Assembly (NCBI GenBank): GCA_021325175.1 | Contig: JAJPHS010000169.1 | Span: 1 to 45,748 of the forward strand | Direction of reading: 5' to 3' | Source of the DNA: Terriglobia bacterium | GTDB taxonomy: Bacteria; Acidobacteriota; Terriglobia; Bryobacterales; Bryobacteraceae | Length of the DNA: 45,748 nt | The notes under the pieces: generated by a model | The model's input: the letters and a program-made list of their open reading frames with translations, nothing else | The model's database searches: none | Told to the model about the DNA's origin: nothing | Translations under genes and position numbers: made by a program | Shown: piece by piece, positions 1-9,900 of the stretch | Layout: every line of letters begins with the position of its first letter | How positions within the stretch are numbered: position 1 is the stretch's first letter

Positions 1-965
1 GAGAGCTGCGGGCTTTCGCCGCCGAAAGCGCCGGTTAGCGGAAGATCCGGAAAAAACGCGGCCCGCGCCACTCCGATCTGCGCGTTGGCGGCGACGAGCT
101 GCTGTTCGGCAGCCAGAATATCGGGACGGCGTTCGAGCAGCCGCGACGGCAAGCCCGCCGGAACCGCGGCCGGCAGCGGCTCTTCGGTGATCGCGCGCCC
201 GCGCGGGATCGGGTGCGGATTTTCGCCCGTCAGCGTGCTCAGCAGATCTTCCTCGATCGCGATCTGCTGCTCGGTCGCCGGGATGGTTTCCGCCGCGGTC
301 TCGACCAGTTGCTCCGCCTGGCGGACGTCCAGCAGGCTCGCCGCGCCGCCGTTCGATAAAGTCTCGGTCAGTTGCAGCGATTCACGGCGCGATGCCAGCG
401 TCTGCCGGGCGATATCAAGCTCCAGGTCGAGCTCGCGGAGCTGGAAGTACGCGCCCGCCACATTCGACACCACCGCCAGCAGGACGCCGCGGCGATTCCA
501 CTCCGCCGCCAGCATCTGCGCGCGCGCCGCTTCCGTCGCGCGGCGATACTTCCCCCAGAAATCGGGATCCCAACTGAAGGAACCAAGTAACTGGAAAAAC
601 GTGAACGCGAACGGCCCCAGCTTTTCGCCTCCATAGGAAATGCTGGAGCCGATCTGCGGCCAGCTTTGCGACCGCGCCAGCCCCACCTGCGCCTGCGCCT
701 GCAAGATCCGCGAGGCGGCGATGCGAACATCATAATTTTGCGCGAGCGCGGTGCGAATCAATTTTTGCAGTTCCGGGTCCCGATAAATCTCCGCCCATTT
801 TTCATCGCCCAGCGACGCGGCGGATTGCGTTTCCGCCTGATGGCGATAGCTTTCCGGAACATTCACCGGCGGGCGTTTGTAGTCCGGACCCATGGTGCAC
901 CCGCTCAACAGGATCGCCAGCGCGGCCGCGGAAATTTTACTCCCGCGCGCGATCTCGCCCATCAT
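1..965 (-). CDS. RND efflux outer-membrane channel lipoprotein (TolC/OprM/NodT family), 3' end beyond the window
   Basis: Outer-membrane exit duct of the tripartite drug/solute efflux pump encoded just upstream. The reading frame is open from the ATG at 965 to the window edge (about 321 residues), so the C-terminus is missing. A lipoprotein signal ends in L-S-G-C with Cys23, followed by the family signature MGPDYKRP. Long helical stretches of the OEP type follow (LRELDLELDIARQTLASR), and the SRLLERRPDILAAEQQL segment is typical of the NodT group. The ATG overlaps the stop of the RND pump gene (ATGA), so the two are translationally coupled; a second ATG directly follows the first, making 962 an alternative start. 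Substrate cannot be told from sequence. Confidence 0.93.
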   Translation of the reverse strand, partial: MMGEIARGSKISAAALAILLSGCTMGPDYKRPPVNVPESYRHQAETQSAASLGDEKWAEIYRDPELQKLIRTALAQNYDVRIAASRILQAQAQVGLARSQSWPQIGSSISYGGEKLGPFAFTFFQLLGSFSWDPDFWGKYRRATEAARAQMLAAEWNRRGVLLAVVSNVAGAYFQLRELDLELDIARQTLASRRESLQLTETLSNGGAASLLDVRQAEQLVETAAETIPATEQQIAIEEDLLSTLTGENPHPIPRGRAITEEPLPAAVPAGLPSRLLERRPDILAAEQQLVAANAQIGVARAAFFPDLPLTGAFGGESPQL

Positions 966-3900
966 GCGTGCCCCTTGCCGGTGACCTTGCGCGTCACTTT
1001 TTCGACCACGCCGAACGTTACCGGGATGAGAAAAATCGCGATGACCGACGCCGCCAGCATTCCGCCGATCACCGCCGTCCCCATGATCCGCCGCGACACC
1101 GCGCCCGACCCGCTGGCGACCCACAGCGGCACGCATCCTAAAATAAACGCGAACGCCGTCATCAGAATCGGCCGCAGCCGGATGCGCGCGCCGGTCAGCG
1201 CCGCCTCCTCGATGCTCTTTCCGCCTTCGTATTCCTGCTTGGCGAATTCGACGATCAGAATCGCGTTCTTGGCCGACAATCCGATCAGCATCACCAATCC
1301 GATCTGTGCGTAGACGTCGTTTTCAAAGCCGCGCAACCACAGAAACAGGTACGCGCCGAACACCGCGATCGGAGTGCCCAGCAGCACGCTAAAGGGCAGC
1401 GACCAGCTTTCATACTGCGCCGCGAGGATCAGAAAAACGAACAGCAGCGATAATCCGAAAATCGCCGCCGGCGGAACGCCCTGCGAAGCTTGCTGCTCCT
1501 GGTAGGACATACCGGTATAGTCGAAGCCCATTTCGCGCGGCATGGTTTGCTTGAAGACTTCCTCCAGCGCCGCCATCGCCTGCGCCGAACTGTATCCGGG
1601 CGCGGCCGCGGCGTTGATCTGCGCCGCGTGATATTCGTTGTAGCGCATCGTGAATTCGGGGCCGGTGATCGAGCGGATATCCGCCACCGCGCTCAGCGGA
1701 ACCATCTGGCCGCGATTGTTGGCGACGTAATATTGGCCGATATCCCGCGGCCGCTCCCGGTAATTTCCTTCGGCTTCGACGTACACCTGCCACTGCCGTC
1801 CGAAGCGATTGAAGTAATTCACCAGATATCCGCCCATGAAGGCGCCGAGCGTCTGATACACGTCGGCGATGTTGATGCCCTGCCGCGACACCTTGGCGCG
1901 GTCCACATTGACGTACTCCTGAGGCACGTCCGGCAGATACGTATTGGTCACGCCCACCAATTCCTTGCGCTTTCGCGCGGCGGCCATGAACTTATTCACG
2001 TTCTCGGTGAGAAATTGCAGATCCCCGCCGGAGCGGTCTTCCAAAATATAGGTCACGCCGCCGGAGGTTCCGACCCCGGGAATCGCCGGCGGCGCGAAGG
2101 AAAACGCGATCCCGTCCGGGACCTTCTGAAGCTCGCGCGTGAGGTGATTGCGAATCGCGCCATACTGTTCTTCCGGTCTTTTTCGTTCCTCCCACGGCTT
2201 CAAAGTGACGAAGAAGAACGCGCCGTAGGTGCTCTGCACGCGGCTCAGCAGGCTGAATCCCAGCACCGACGTGCAGCCCTGCACTCCGGGGGTGTGCAGA
2301 ACAATATCCTCCACTTTGCGCGCCGCCTCCGAAGTCCGCTGGAGCGAAGACGCGTCGGGCAATTGCAGCGCCACGAAAACATAGCCGTAATCTTCTTCCG
2401 GCAAAAACGAGCCCGGCAGTTTCCCTCCCAGCAGATACGCCGCGCCGGCGATCACCGCCAAAAATAGAAGGCTGATCGCGGCTTTTCTCAAAAGAACGCC
2501 GGAGAAGCCGACGTAGGCTTCGGTGGCGCGCCTGAATCCCCGATTGAACCAGCCGAAAAACCAGCCCAGCGGCCCGCGTCTCTTCTTCCGCGGCTTCAGC
2601 AGCAGCGCGGCCAGCGCGGGACTGAGCGAGAGCGCGTTGAACGCGGAAATCAGCACGGAAATCGCGGTGGTCGCCGCGAACTGCTGGTACAAGCGGCCGG
2701 TGATTCCGGGAATGAAAACGGTCGGAACAAAGACGGCGGTCAGAATCAGCGCGATCGCCACTACCGGGCCGGAAACTTCCGACATGGCTTTGAGCGCGGC
2801 TTCGCGCGGCGGCATGCCTTCCTCGATGTGCCGCTCCACCGCCTCCACCACGACAATGGCGTCGTCCACCACCAGCCCGATGGCCAGGACCAGTCCGAAC
2901 AGCGACAACGTGTTGATCGAAAATCCGAGCATCGGAAAAACGGCGAAGGTTCCGATCAGCGACACCGGAACCGCAAGCAGCGGAATCAGCGTCGCGCGCC
3001 AGCTTTGCAGAAACACATAAACAACGAGCACCACCAGCGCCAGCGCTTCGAGCAGCGTATAAACGATCTCGCGTATGCCGGCGCTGACCGAGGCCGTCGT
3101 ATCCAGGCTCACGGTGTAGGTCAGATCGCGCGGGAAGCGGGTGGCAAGCTGCGCCATTCGTTCGCGCACCGCCTGCGCGACCTGCACCGCGTTCGATCCC
3201 GGGAGCTGATAGACCGGCATCACCGCCGCCGGACCGCCGTTGTAGCGCGATTCCACGCTGTAGCTCTGCGCGCCCAACTCAATTCGGGCGACGTCTTTCA
3301 GGCGCAGCGTCGAAGCGTCCGGATTGGAGCGCAGAATAATATCGCCGAACTCCTCCGGCGTGGTCAGACGGCCCTGCGTCCGCACCGTGTAAGTGAACTG
3401 CTGGCCCGCAGGAACGGGGTCGCCGCCGATCTGCCCGGCGGGATTCACGTTGTTCTGCGCCTGGAGCGCGGCAATGATCTGCGGAATCGTCACGCCGAGC
3501 TTGGCCAGCCGATCCGGCTGCACCCAGATGCGCATCGCGTACTGGCCGCCGAAAACCTGCGTCCGCGCGACGCCAGGCACGCGCGTCAGCTCATCCACCA
3601 GATTGATGTAGCCGTAATTGGCTAGAAAATTGTTGTCGTAGGTGCCGTGCGGCGAGCTGAGCGAGATCAGCATCAGCGGCGAGGACAGCGATTTCAGTAC
3701 CTGCACGCCGGCCGTGTTCACCAGCGCCGGCAACTGCGGCTGCGCGAGCGACGTGCGCATCTGCGTCAGCACCTGATCGATGTTGGGATCCGTCTTCACA
3801 TCGAAGTCGATGATGATCTGCGTCTGCCCGCTGGCGGAGTTGATCGAGTACATGTAGCTCATGTTGTCGACGCCGCTGATCTGCGCCTCGAGCGGCGTCG

Positions 3901-4084
3901 CCACCGACTCCTCCAGCGTTCGCGCGTCCGCGCCGGGGTAATTCGCCATCACCAACACTTCCGGCGGTACGATGTTGGGAAATTGCGCCACCGGAAGCGC
4001 CAGCATGGAAACCGCGCCGATGATCACCATCAGAATGGCGATAACCATGGCGACAATCGGGCGATTGATGAAAAATTTCGACAT
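962..4084 (-). CDS. RND efflux pump inner-membrane transporter (AcrB/MexB, HAE1 family)
   Basis: Proton-driven inner-membrane component of a tripartite efflux system; 1040 residues, the usual full length for the HAE1 family. The N-terminus (MSKFFINRPIVAMVIAILM) is the classic AcrB-like first helix. The proton-relay pair Asp407-Asp408 lies in GLVLAIGLVVDDAIVVVE, at the same numbering as in AcrB, and a relay lysine lies near residue 940 in GLSAKNAILIVEFAKQ. It sits 3 bases after the adaptor gene and overlaps the outer-membrane channel gene by ATGA, so all three are one operon. Family membership points to hydrophobic or amphiphilic substrates such as antibiotics or solvents; the specific substrate is unknown. 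Long plus-strand open frames across it are antisense shadows. Confidence 0.97.
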   Translation of the reverse strand: MSKFFINRPIVAMVIAILMVIIGAVSMLALPVAQFPNIVPPEVLVMANYPGADARTLEESVATPLEAQISGVDNMSYMYSINSASGQTQIIIDFDVKTDPNIDQVLTQMRTSLAQPQLPALVNTAGVQVLKSLSSPLMLISLSSPHGTYDNNFLANYGYINLVDELTRVPGVARTQVFGGQYAMRIWVQPDRLAKLGVTIPQIIAALQAQNNVNPAGQIGGDPVPAGQQFTYTVRTQGRLTTPEEFGDIILRSNPDASTLRLKDVARIELGAQSYSVESRYNGGPAAVMPVYQLPGSNAVQVAQAVRERMAQLATRFPRDLTYTVSLDTTASVSAGIREIVYTLLEALALVVLVVYVFLQSWRATLIPLLAVPVSLIGTFAVFPMLGFSINTLSLFGLVLAIGLVVDDAIVVVEAVERHIEEGMPPREAALKAMSEVSGPVVAIALILTAVFVPTVFIPGITGRLYQQFAATTAISVLISAFNALSLSPALAALLLKPRKKRRGPLGWFFGWFNRGFRRATEAYVGFSGVLLRKAAISLLFLAVIAGAAYLLGGKLPGSFLPEEDYGYVFVALQLPDASSLQRTSEAARKVEDIVLHTPGVQGCTSVLGFSLLSRVQSTYGAFFFVTLKPWEERKRPEEQYGAIRNHLTRELQKVPDGIAFSFAPPAIPGVGTSGGVTYILEDRSGGDLQFLTENVNKFMAAARKRKELVGVTNTYLPDVPQEYVNVDRAKVSRQGINIADVYQTLGAFMGGYLVNYFNRFGRQWQVYVEAEGNYRERPRDIGQYYVANNRGQMVPLSAVADIRSITGPEFTMRYNEYHAAQINAAAAPGYSSAQAMAALEEVFKQTMPREMGFDYTGMSYQEQQASQGVPPAAIFGLSLLFVFLILAAQYESWSLPFSVLLGTPIAVFGAYLFLWLRGFENDVYAQIGLVMLIGLSAKNAILIVEFAKQEYEGGKSIEEAALTGARIRLRPILMTAFAFILGCVPLWVASGSGAVSRRIMGTAVIGGMLAASVIAIFLIPVTFGVVEKVTRKVTGKGHA

Positions 4085-4087
4085 GAG

Positions 4088-5311
4088 CTATTGCCTCGCC
4101 GCGCCAGCCGCTTCAGGCAGCGGATTCACGACGGAGCCTTCGCGCACCTTGGCCGTTCCTTCCGATACGACCCGCTCGCCGGGCGCAAGGCCGCTGTTGA
4201 TGATCCACAGCTCGCCCACGCGCTCGCCCGGCTCGACCGTACGGATCGCGACCTTGTTATCCGGCCCGACCACCGCCACCTGATAGCGGCCCTGCAACTC
4301 CGCCACGGCTCGCTGCGGAATCAGCAGCGCACCCTTGCGAAAACCGATCAGCGCGCGGATCCGCCCGAACTGGCCCGGGCGCAAGACGTTTCCCGGATTC
4401 GCAAACGCCCCGACCATGCGAATGGTCCCCGTCTGCGGATCCACCTGCCGGTCCGCGAAAATCACCCGGCCCTGGCGCGGATAGACGCTGCCGTTGGACA
4501 ATGTCAACTGGAGCGGCACGGAGCTGTTTTGCCGCAGGAAATCCACCGAGCCGCTTTTCAATTTTCCGGAAAGCGAAAGATATTCCTGCTCGCTGATCGG
4601 GAAATAAACCTTGATCGGATCGACCTGCGAAATCACCGTCAGCACCGTCGTCTGGCTCACCAGCGTGCCGACCTGCGTGGTGGCGATGCCCGCGATGCCA
4701 TCGATCAGCGAGCGAACCTTGGTGAATCCCAGGTTGAGCGACGCCGTTTCCACCGCGGCTTGCGCGGCCGTCACCGACGCCTGGCTGGCCTGGACCGATG
4801 CCTCGGCAGTCTTCACCAGCGCTTCAGCCTGCGCCCGCGCCTGAACATCGTTATCCAACTGGCTCTGCGGAATCGCGCGCGCGGCGGCGAGCGGCGTATC
4901 GCGCTTCACGTTGATCTCCGCCAGCCCAAGCTGCGCGCGCGCCTGCTCGAGCTGGCCTTCGGCCGCCGCCACCTGTCCCTTGGCCTGCGCGAGCTGGCCC
5001 TTGGCCTGATCGAGCGCCGCCTGAAACGGCCGCGGATCGATCTCAAACAAAACGTCGTCTTTATGTACCAGCGATCCTTCGCGATAATCCTGCTTGATCA
5101 GATAGCCGCTCACCTGCGGCTGAAGGTTCGCGTTGACATAGCCGTCAAGCGTCGCCACCCAGTCGCCGTAGATCGGCATGTCTTTTTGAACCACGGCCGC
5201 GACGTTCACATCCGTCGGCGGCGGAGCCTGCGCCGGCCCGGCGGTCGCCTCCGATTTGCTCGCGCAGCCGGCCAGACCGAGCGCCGCGGCCATGACCACA
5301 ATCCACTTCAT
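4088..5311 (-). CDS. RND efflux periplasmic adaptor (membrane fusion protein, AcrA/MexA family)
   Basis: Bridges the RND pump and the outer-membrane channel in the periplasm; 407 residues, normal for the family. Lipobox L-A-G-C places the acylated cysteine at 16. A barrel-sandwich/lipoyl-like half (SGYLIKQDYREGSLVHKDD) is followed by a long alanine- and glutamine-rich coiled-coil hairpin (about 95-170) and the second half motif (DGIAGIATTQVGTLV), then the beta-barrel domain with VDPQTGTIRMVG and LRPGQFGRIR. Its start codon overlaps the stop of the upstream TetR remnant by ATGA, and it lies 3 bases before the pump gene. First intact gene of the efflux operon. Confidence 0.95.
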   Translation of the reverse strand: MKWIVVMAAALGLAGCASKSEATAGPAQAPPPTDVNVAAVVQKDMPIYGDWVATLDGYVNANLQPQVSGYLIKQDYREGSLVHKDDVLFEIDPRPFQAALDQAKGQLAQAKGQVAAAEGQLEQARAQLGLAEINVKRDTPLAAARAIPQSQLDNDVQARAQAEALVKTAEASVQASQASVTAAQAAVETASLNLGFTKVRSLIDGIAGIATTQVGTLVSQTTVLTVISQVDPIKVYFPISEQEYLSLSGKLKSGSVDFLRQNSSVPLQLTLSNGSVYPRQGRVIFADRQVDPQTGTIRMVGAFANPGNVLRPGQFGRIRALIGFRKGALLIPQRAVAELQGRYQVAVVGPDNKVAIRTVEPGERVGELWIINSGLAPGERVVSEGTAKVREGSVVNPLPEAAGAARQ

Positions 5312-5777
5312 GCTTCCAGCCCCATTCTCGATCCCAGATATTGGCTCAGCATGGCCTTGAACTCGGCCACAAGCTCGCTTCTGCGCGCGGCCGGCGCCTC
5401 GGCATAGAGTTGATTGCGTCCCGCTAAAATATGAAGCGTCACCATCGCGATCTGGCCTGCTTTCTCCTTCGACATTCGTGGTCTTCGCGCCAGAAAAAGG
5501 GGCGTGAAGCGATTCCGGAGCCGCGCCCGCGGCGCTTCTGAAATCCGCGTGCTGTGCGGAGCATCGAGCAGCACCACGAACGCCGGATGTGTTTCGACAA
5601 ATACGGTATTTAGCGTTATCAGATGATCCACCAGCCTCCGTGGATTCACCGCCCTGATGTCATCGTCGCCGCTTCATAGCCGTGCTGGGCCAGCACCGTT
5701 TCGGCGGCGTCGAGCAGCGCCGCCACGCGCCGGCTGCCGCGGGGATTTGGACCGCCGCTCCTCCAGCGGGCAAGTCG
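5308..5777 (-). pseudogene. TetR/AcrR-family repressor of the efflux operon, apparently broken
   Basis: Two pieces of one TetR-type regulator are in different frames. The upstream piece (about 5655-5755) encodes the start of the DNA-binding domain (NPRGSRRVAALLDAAETVLA...YEAATMT) and then hits a stop at 5646. The downstream piece (5308-5649, opening at its own ATG) encodes only the ligand-binding half (RRLVDHLITLNTVFVETHPA...LLDAPHSTR). By comparison with intact relatives, the segment holding the HTH recognition helix (IAxxAGxSxGxLYQxFPNK) and roughly 45-60 residues is absent at the junction. I also find no in-frame ATG before the NPRG motif. The 113-residue downstream frame could still be translated, coupled by ATGA to the adaptor gene, but would not bind DNA. 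A sequencing or assembly error is the alternative. Confidence 0.72.
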
Positions 5778-5801
5778 AAATGTGAGGACACCCTCACATT
5801 T
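5778..5801. promoter_or_regulatory. Perfect inverted repeat, likely TetR operator of the efflux operon
   Basis: AAATGTGAGG and its exact reverse complement CCTCACATTT are separated by 4 bases (ACAC). The site lies immediately upstream of the TetR remnant and between it and the divergent fliM. A -10-like TAAAAT for minus-strand transcription (5798-5803) overlaps its upstream arm, as expected for a repressor site. Assignment to the neighbouring TetR protein is inference from position and symmetry. Confidence 0.6.
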
Positions 5802-5864
5802 TAACAGCCCCCAAATAGGAAAACTCCGGCATAAACCATCGCCGCGCCCCGCCGATGAAGGCTT

Positions 5865-6818
5865 ATGGACAGGGTCCTCAGCCAGCAGGAGATCGACGAC
5901 GCGTTCCGGCACGCGCACCGGCGCGCGCTCAAAGATGACGGCAGGAGCGAGCTCTACGATTTCCGCCGCACGGACCGCATCGCCAAGGATCAGCTCCGCA
6001 CCATTCATCTGCTGCACGAGAACTTCGCCCGCAGTCTCGCCTCCAGCCTTTCGGCCTACCTGCGGTCGTACGTGGTGGTCAACTTGATCTCGGTCGAGCA
6101 GCTTTCCTTCAACGAATTCAAACAGTCGCTGCCGTCGCCCACCAGCCTGGTGGCGATGAACATGCGTCCTTACGATGGCAGCGCGATTTTGGAGATCAAT
6201 CCCTCGTTGGTGTTTCCGATCCTGGAGATGCTGCTCGGCGGCAGCGGCAAAGCGCCGACCAAAATAGACCGCGAGATCACCGACATCGAGCAGAGCATCA
6301 TGGAAGGACTGTTGCGCGTGATCCTCAACGATCTGCGCACCGCCTGGATGGCGGTCGCCGCCATCGACTTCGGCGTCGAGAGCCAGGAAACCGAACCGCA
6401 GCTTCTGCAAATCATGGCGCAGAACGAAGCCGTTGTAGCCATCAGCATCGAGGTGCGCATCGGCGAAACCTCGGGCATGATGAACCTTGGCATCCCCTCG
6501 ATCATCGTCAAAATGCTGCGCAATAAAATCGACGCGCATCGCACCATCCGGAAAACGCAATCCACCGGAGATGAGTATCTGCGCGTACTGCGGCTGCTGC
6601 GTCCGGCGCGGCTCAGGCTGGATGCCCGGCTGGAGGGTCCGAAATTGAGCGTCGCCGAATTGCTGCACCTGGAGAAAGGCGACGTTTTGGTCTTCGACTT
6701 CCCGCTTCAGCGCTCGCTGGAGCTGACCGTGAACGGCAGCCTGAAATACGAAGGCGAAGTGCTCGCGCTGGGAAGAAAGCGCGGCTTTAAAGTAAAACAG
6801 CCTGTCGCGCGCGAATAG
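5865..6818 (+). CDS. fliM: Flagellar motor switch protein FliM
   Basis: C-ring protein that sets flagellar rotation direction and binds phospho-CheY; cytoplasmic face of the motor. Length 317 residues, close to the usual 330. The N-terminal CheY-binding motif is recognisable (VLSQQEIDDAF at 4-14). The middle CheC-like domain follows (FARSLASSLSAYLR; NPSLVFPILEMLLGGSG, with the LGG loop typical of FliM; DREITDIEQSIMEGLL), and the C-terminal SpoA/FliN-like domain is complete (LDARLEGPKLSVAELLHLEKGDVLVF). AAGG lies just before the ATG. No other flagellar or chemotaxis gene is in the window, which is unusual because fliM normally sits among fliL/fliN/fliP. It is divergent from the efflux operon and convergent with the TonB receptor gene. 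Confidence 0.93.
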   Translation: MDRVLSQQEIDDAFRHAHRRALKDDGRSELYDFRRTDRIAKDQLRTIHLLHENFARSLASSLSAYLRSYVVVNLISVEQLSFNEFKQSLPSPTSLVAMNMRPYDGSAILEINPSLVFPILEMLLGGSGKAPTKIDREITDIEQSIMEGLLRVILNDLRTAWMAVAAIDFGVESQETEPQLLQIMAQNEAVVAISIEVRIGETSGMMNLGIPSIIVKMLRNKIDAHRTIRKTQSTGDEYLRVLRLLRPARLRLDARLEGPKLSVAELLHLEKGDVLVFDFPLQRSLELTVNGSLKYEGEVLALGRKRGFKVKQPVARE

Positions 6819-6910
6819 TCGCCAATTACGCGGGCGTCCATGCCGGGTGGTAAAACGCGCCTTATCCCAACATGAACGCCGGTCGTATTTCGAACATCGC
6901 GCTGCTCGCG

Positions 6911-9900
6911 CTAGAACGAGAACCGCGCGCCGACACGGAAGATGCGCGGCGGCAGAATCGTGGTCGGCGACTGGAACCCTTCATACAGGACCTTTTGGCC
7001 GTAATCCGGATTGCCGACGACGTTCACAACGTAGCTCTTCTGAGTCACCACGCTGCTCTCCGAGTTCGGATTATTCGAATTGAACACATTAAACACATCA
7101 AAGAACAGGCTCAGCCGATAGCGCTCGTGGAAGTGCAGGTCCTTTTGGAAGCGCAGGTCGAACACGTACAGGTCCGGAGTACGATAGGCGGCATAAGGCG
7201 CCAGCGGAACGTAAACCGTGCCGATATTCAATCCCCGAACGGCGTAGGTTTCAAGCAGCGGCGCGCCCTCCTGCATGCGCAGGACCGGCGAAATCTGAAT
7301 CCCCCATGGAGCCATATAGGTTCCGTCCACGTGCGAGGTCCACTGGTTATAGCTCTGGTGGCTGTTGATCGCCTGATCGGGATTGGTCGGGACGCCCAGG
7401 TTCGGCGTGCCGGCGCTTGAAACCGCGCCCTGGCCGCAAGTGCTGCAAGAGCCGGTCTCACCCAGGCCGCCGATGTTGGAGGTCGTGTGCGTCCAGTAGA
7501 AGCTGCCCACCGCCGTGAACCTCCGCGACATACGCTTGTTGATCGTAAATTCGACGTTGCGGTAAATCGCGTTATTGCCGTCGGGGCTTGCAATCTCGGT
7601 CTGCGCTCCGGGAATATTCGCCTTCGGCACATCGTACATCGTAATGGTCCGGGTGCTGAGGACGTTTCCATGCGAATCCCAGGTAGCCGGCACCTGCTCG
7701 GGAACCGTCAGGGTGAACAGATTGGGAGTCAGGCTGGCGTTGATATACTCCCAGGCATGATGAAGCTCGCGGAAAATAAATCCGCCTTCGACCGAAAGCG
7801 AGTTGCTGATCTGATGCTGAACCACGACGCCCATATCGTCGAAGCGCTCATCCTTGAGATTCGGCGAGACGATCGCCGCCGTCGCCAGCGACGGAGCGCC
7901 GACGATCCCATTGAGTTGGCTTAAATTAAACGGCGCGTTTGTGGGATCGTTCCAGTTGAAGGTCGCCGTGGCGGACTGCACCGGATTGGTGGCCGCGGCA
8001 ATGCTCGTGGAAGGATAGCTGTAGTAGGATCCATAGCTCAACTTCAAAACGGTCCGGCCCTTTCCGGTGAGATCGTAGGCGATGCCAATTCGCGGCGCGA
8101 AGTCGTGCGGGAAGGTGGATACGGTCTTGTTCGGGAAGGCGCCGTTCACCAGTCCGGAAGCGGCGGGCAGCGTTACTCCATCCAGCGTCTGGCCGCCGTA
8201 GAAGAACCCGCAGAACTGGCAGTCGGACCGAAGCATGGCGTTGCGGTATCCGGAACTGTAATAATCCCAGCGCACGCCGGCATTTACCGTAAGCCGCTTC
8301 CCGATCTTGAACTGATCGGTGAGATAAAGCCCGTGGTGGAGAATCTCGGAAACCTGAATGCGCGGCTGATTCGTGATCTGCACCTGGTATGGCGTGGAGA
8401 AATCGGGCAGGCCCGCGGCGCTGTTGAAAATCTCGGTGACCCCGCCGACCGGAGCGTAGTATTGATCGTTTTCAATTTCGCGCTCGTACAGATAACCGAA
8501 CCGGATCTGGTGGCTCGTCCCCAGGAATTTATCAAGGAAGTAGCTGCCGGTCGGCTCGATCTGATAGCGGCGCGGATCGAGACGAACTTCCGGGTAGGCG
8601 CCGGCAAGATCGCCCGAGGCGAGCTCCATCATGCGCGGCGCCAGTTGCCCGATCTTAACCGGCGGCAGCGTCTGAGCGCAGGGACACCCCGGCGTACCCG
8701 GGTCGCCCGGAAACGCTCCGTAGGGGACCTGCGGGAAGTTGTAGCCCCAGGTGCCCACCAGAATATTGGTGAAAAATTTCGGCGACCACACCGAGTTCCA
8801 TTGCACATTGCCGACCCAGGCTTCCGCCTTCTGGTAATACATCGCGTCTTCGTAGTCGCCCGCGGCGAGGCTCCGCTGCGGCTTCAGGATCGGATTCCAT
8901 TGAATGTAATGCGACAGCCGCTGGTTGGGATTGATGTTGCCCGTCAGCTTGTACGTCGCGTTGCGGTCATAGGCGTATGACGGGACTGTTCCGGGATTCT
9001 GAATCGGCGCGCCAACCACGCCGAACGCGACCGTCTGGTCGCGCAGCGAGACGTAAAACCACCACTTGTTCCGGATGATAGGCCCCCCGAAATCGCCGTT
9101 CGGATCGAAATACGTGTGCAGCCGCTGGCCGTATCCGGCGCCTTGCAAAATCTGCGCCTGGCTGATGTTGTGACCCTGAAAGTTCGGGTTCTCGTAATCG
9201 AAATACATGTCGCCATGAAACTCGTTCGTTCCGGTCTTGATCACGGCGTTGATCTGGTTGCCGGGAACCGGCATGGAGGCGTCGTTGTTCGCCGTACCCA
9301 CCGTGAACTCCGTGAAGGAACCGTAATCGAAATAGAAACCGGCCCCGCTGGTGCCTTCACTGGTGTTGATTCCGTCGATCATGACGCGGTTTTGGCCGCC
9401 ATAGCCGTACGATTGATACGGCACTTGGTTTCCGACCGCCGAGCCGCCGACGTCGAGCGTCGCGTTCGTCATCCCCGGCGTCAGCCCGATGATCGACCAC
9501 ATATCGCGGCCGTTCGGGATTTCGTTCAACTGCTGCAAATTGAATCCGCCCTGCACCGTCACGTTCTGCGTATCGACCAGCGGCGTTTCGCCGGTGACGG
9601 TGATCGTCTGCTGCTGCGCCGACGGGGTCAGCGTGACGTTGATCGTCGCCGTAAAGCCCAGCGTTACGTTCACCTGATCGCGCACCAGAGTGGCGAAGCC
9701 CGGAGCTTCGTAGGTGATTTTATACACGCCGATAGGAACGTCCGGGAATCGATACGTGCCCTGGTTGGTCGTGTTAAAAACCTGCTCGCCTTGCAGCGCC
9801 GGGCTGGTGATCGTTACCTTCACGTTAGGGATCGCCGCGCCGCTGCTGTCGGTCACGGTGCCGTTAATCGCGCCCGCGTTCGTTGCAAGCTGCTGTGCGA

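Noticed and set aside
3647..5407. 586-residue open frame on the plus strand
   Set aside because: Antisense to the RND pump and adaptor genes; composition is that of a shadow frame.
5646..6668. 340-residue open frame on the minus strand
   Set aside because: Most of it is antisense to fliM. Only its last 35 or so residues are meaningful, as the HTH piece of the TetR remnant.
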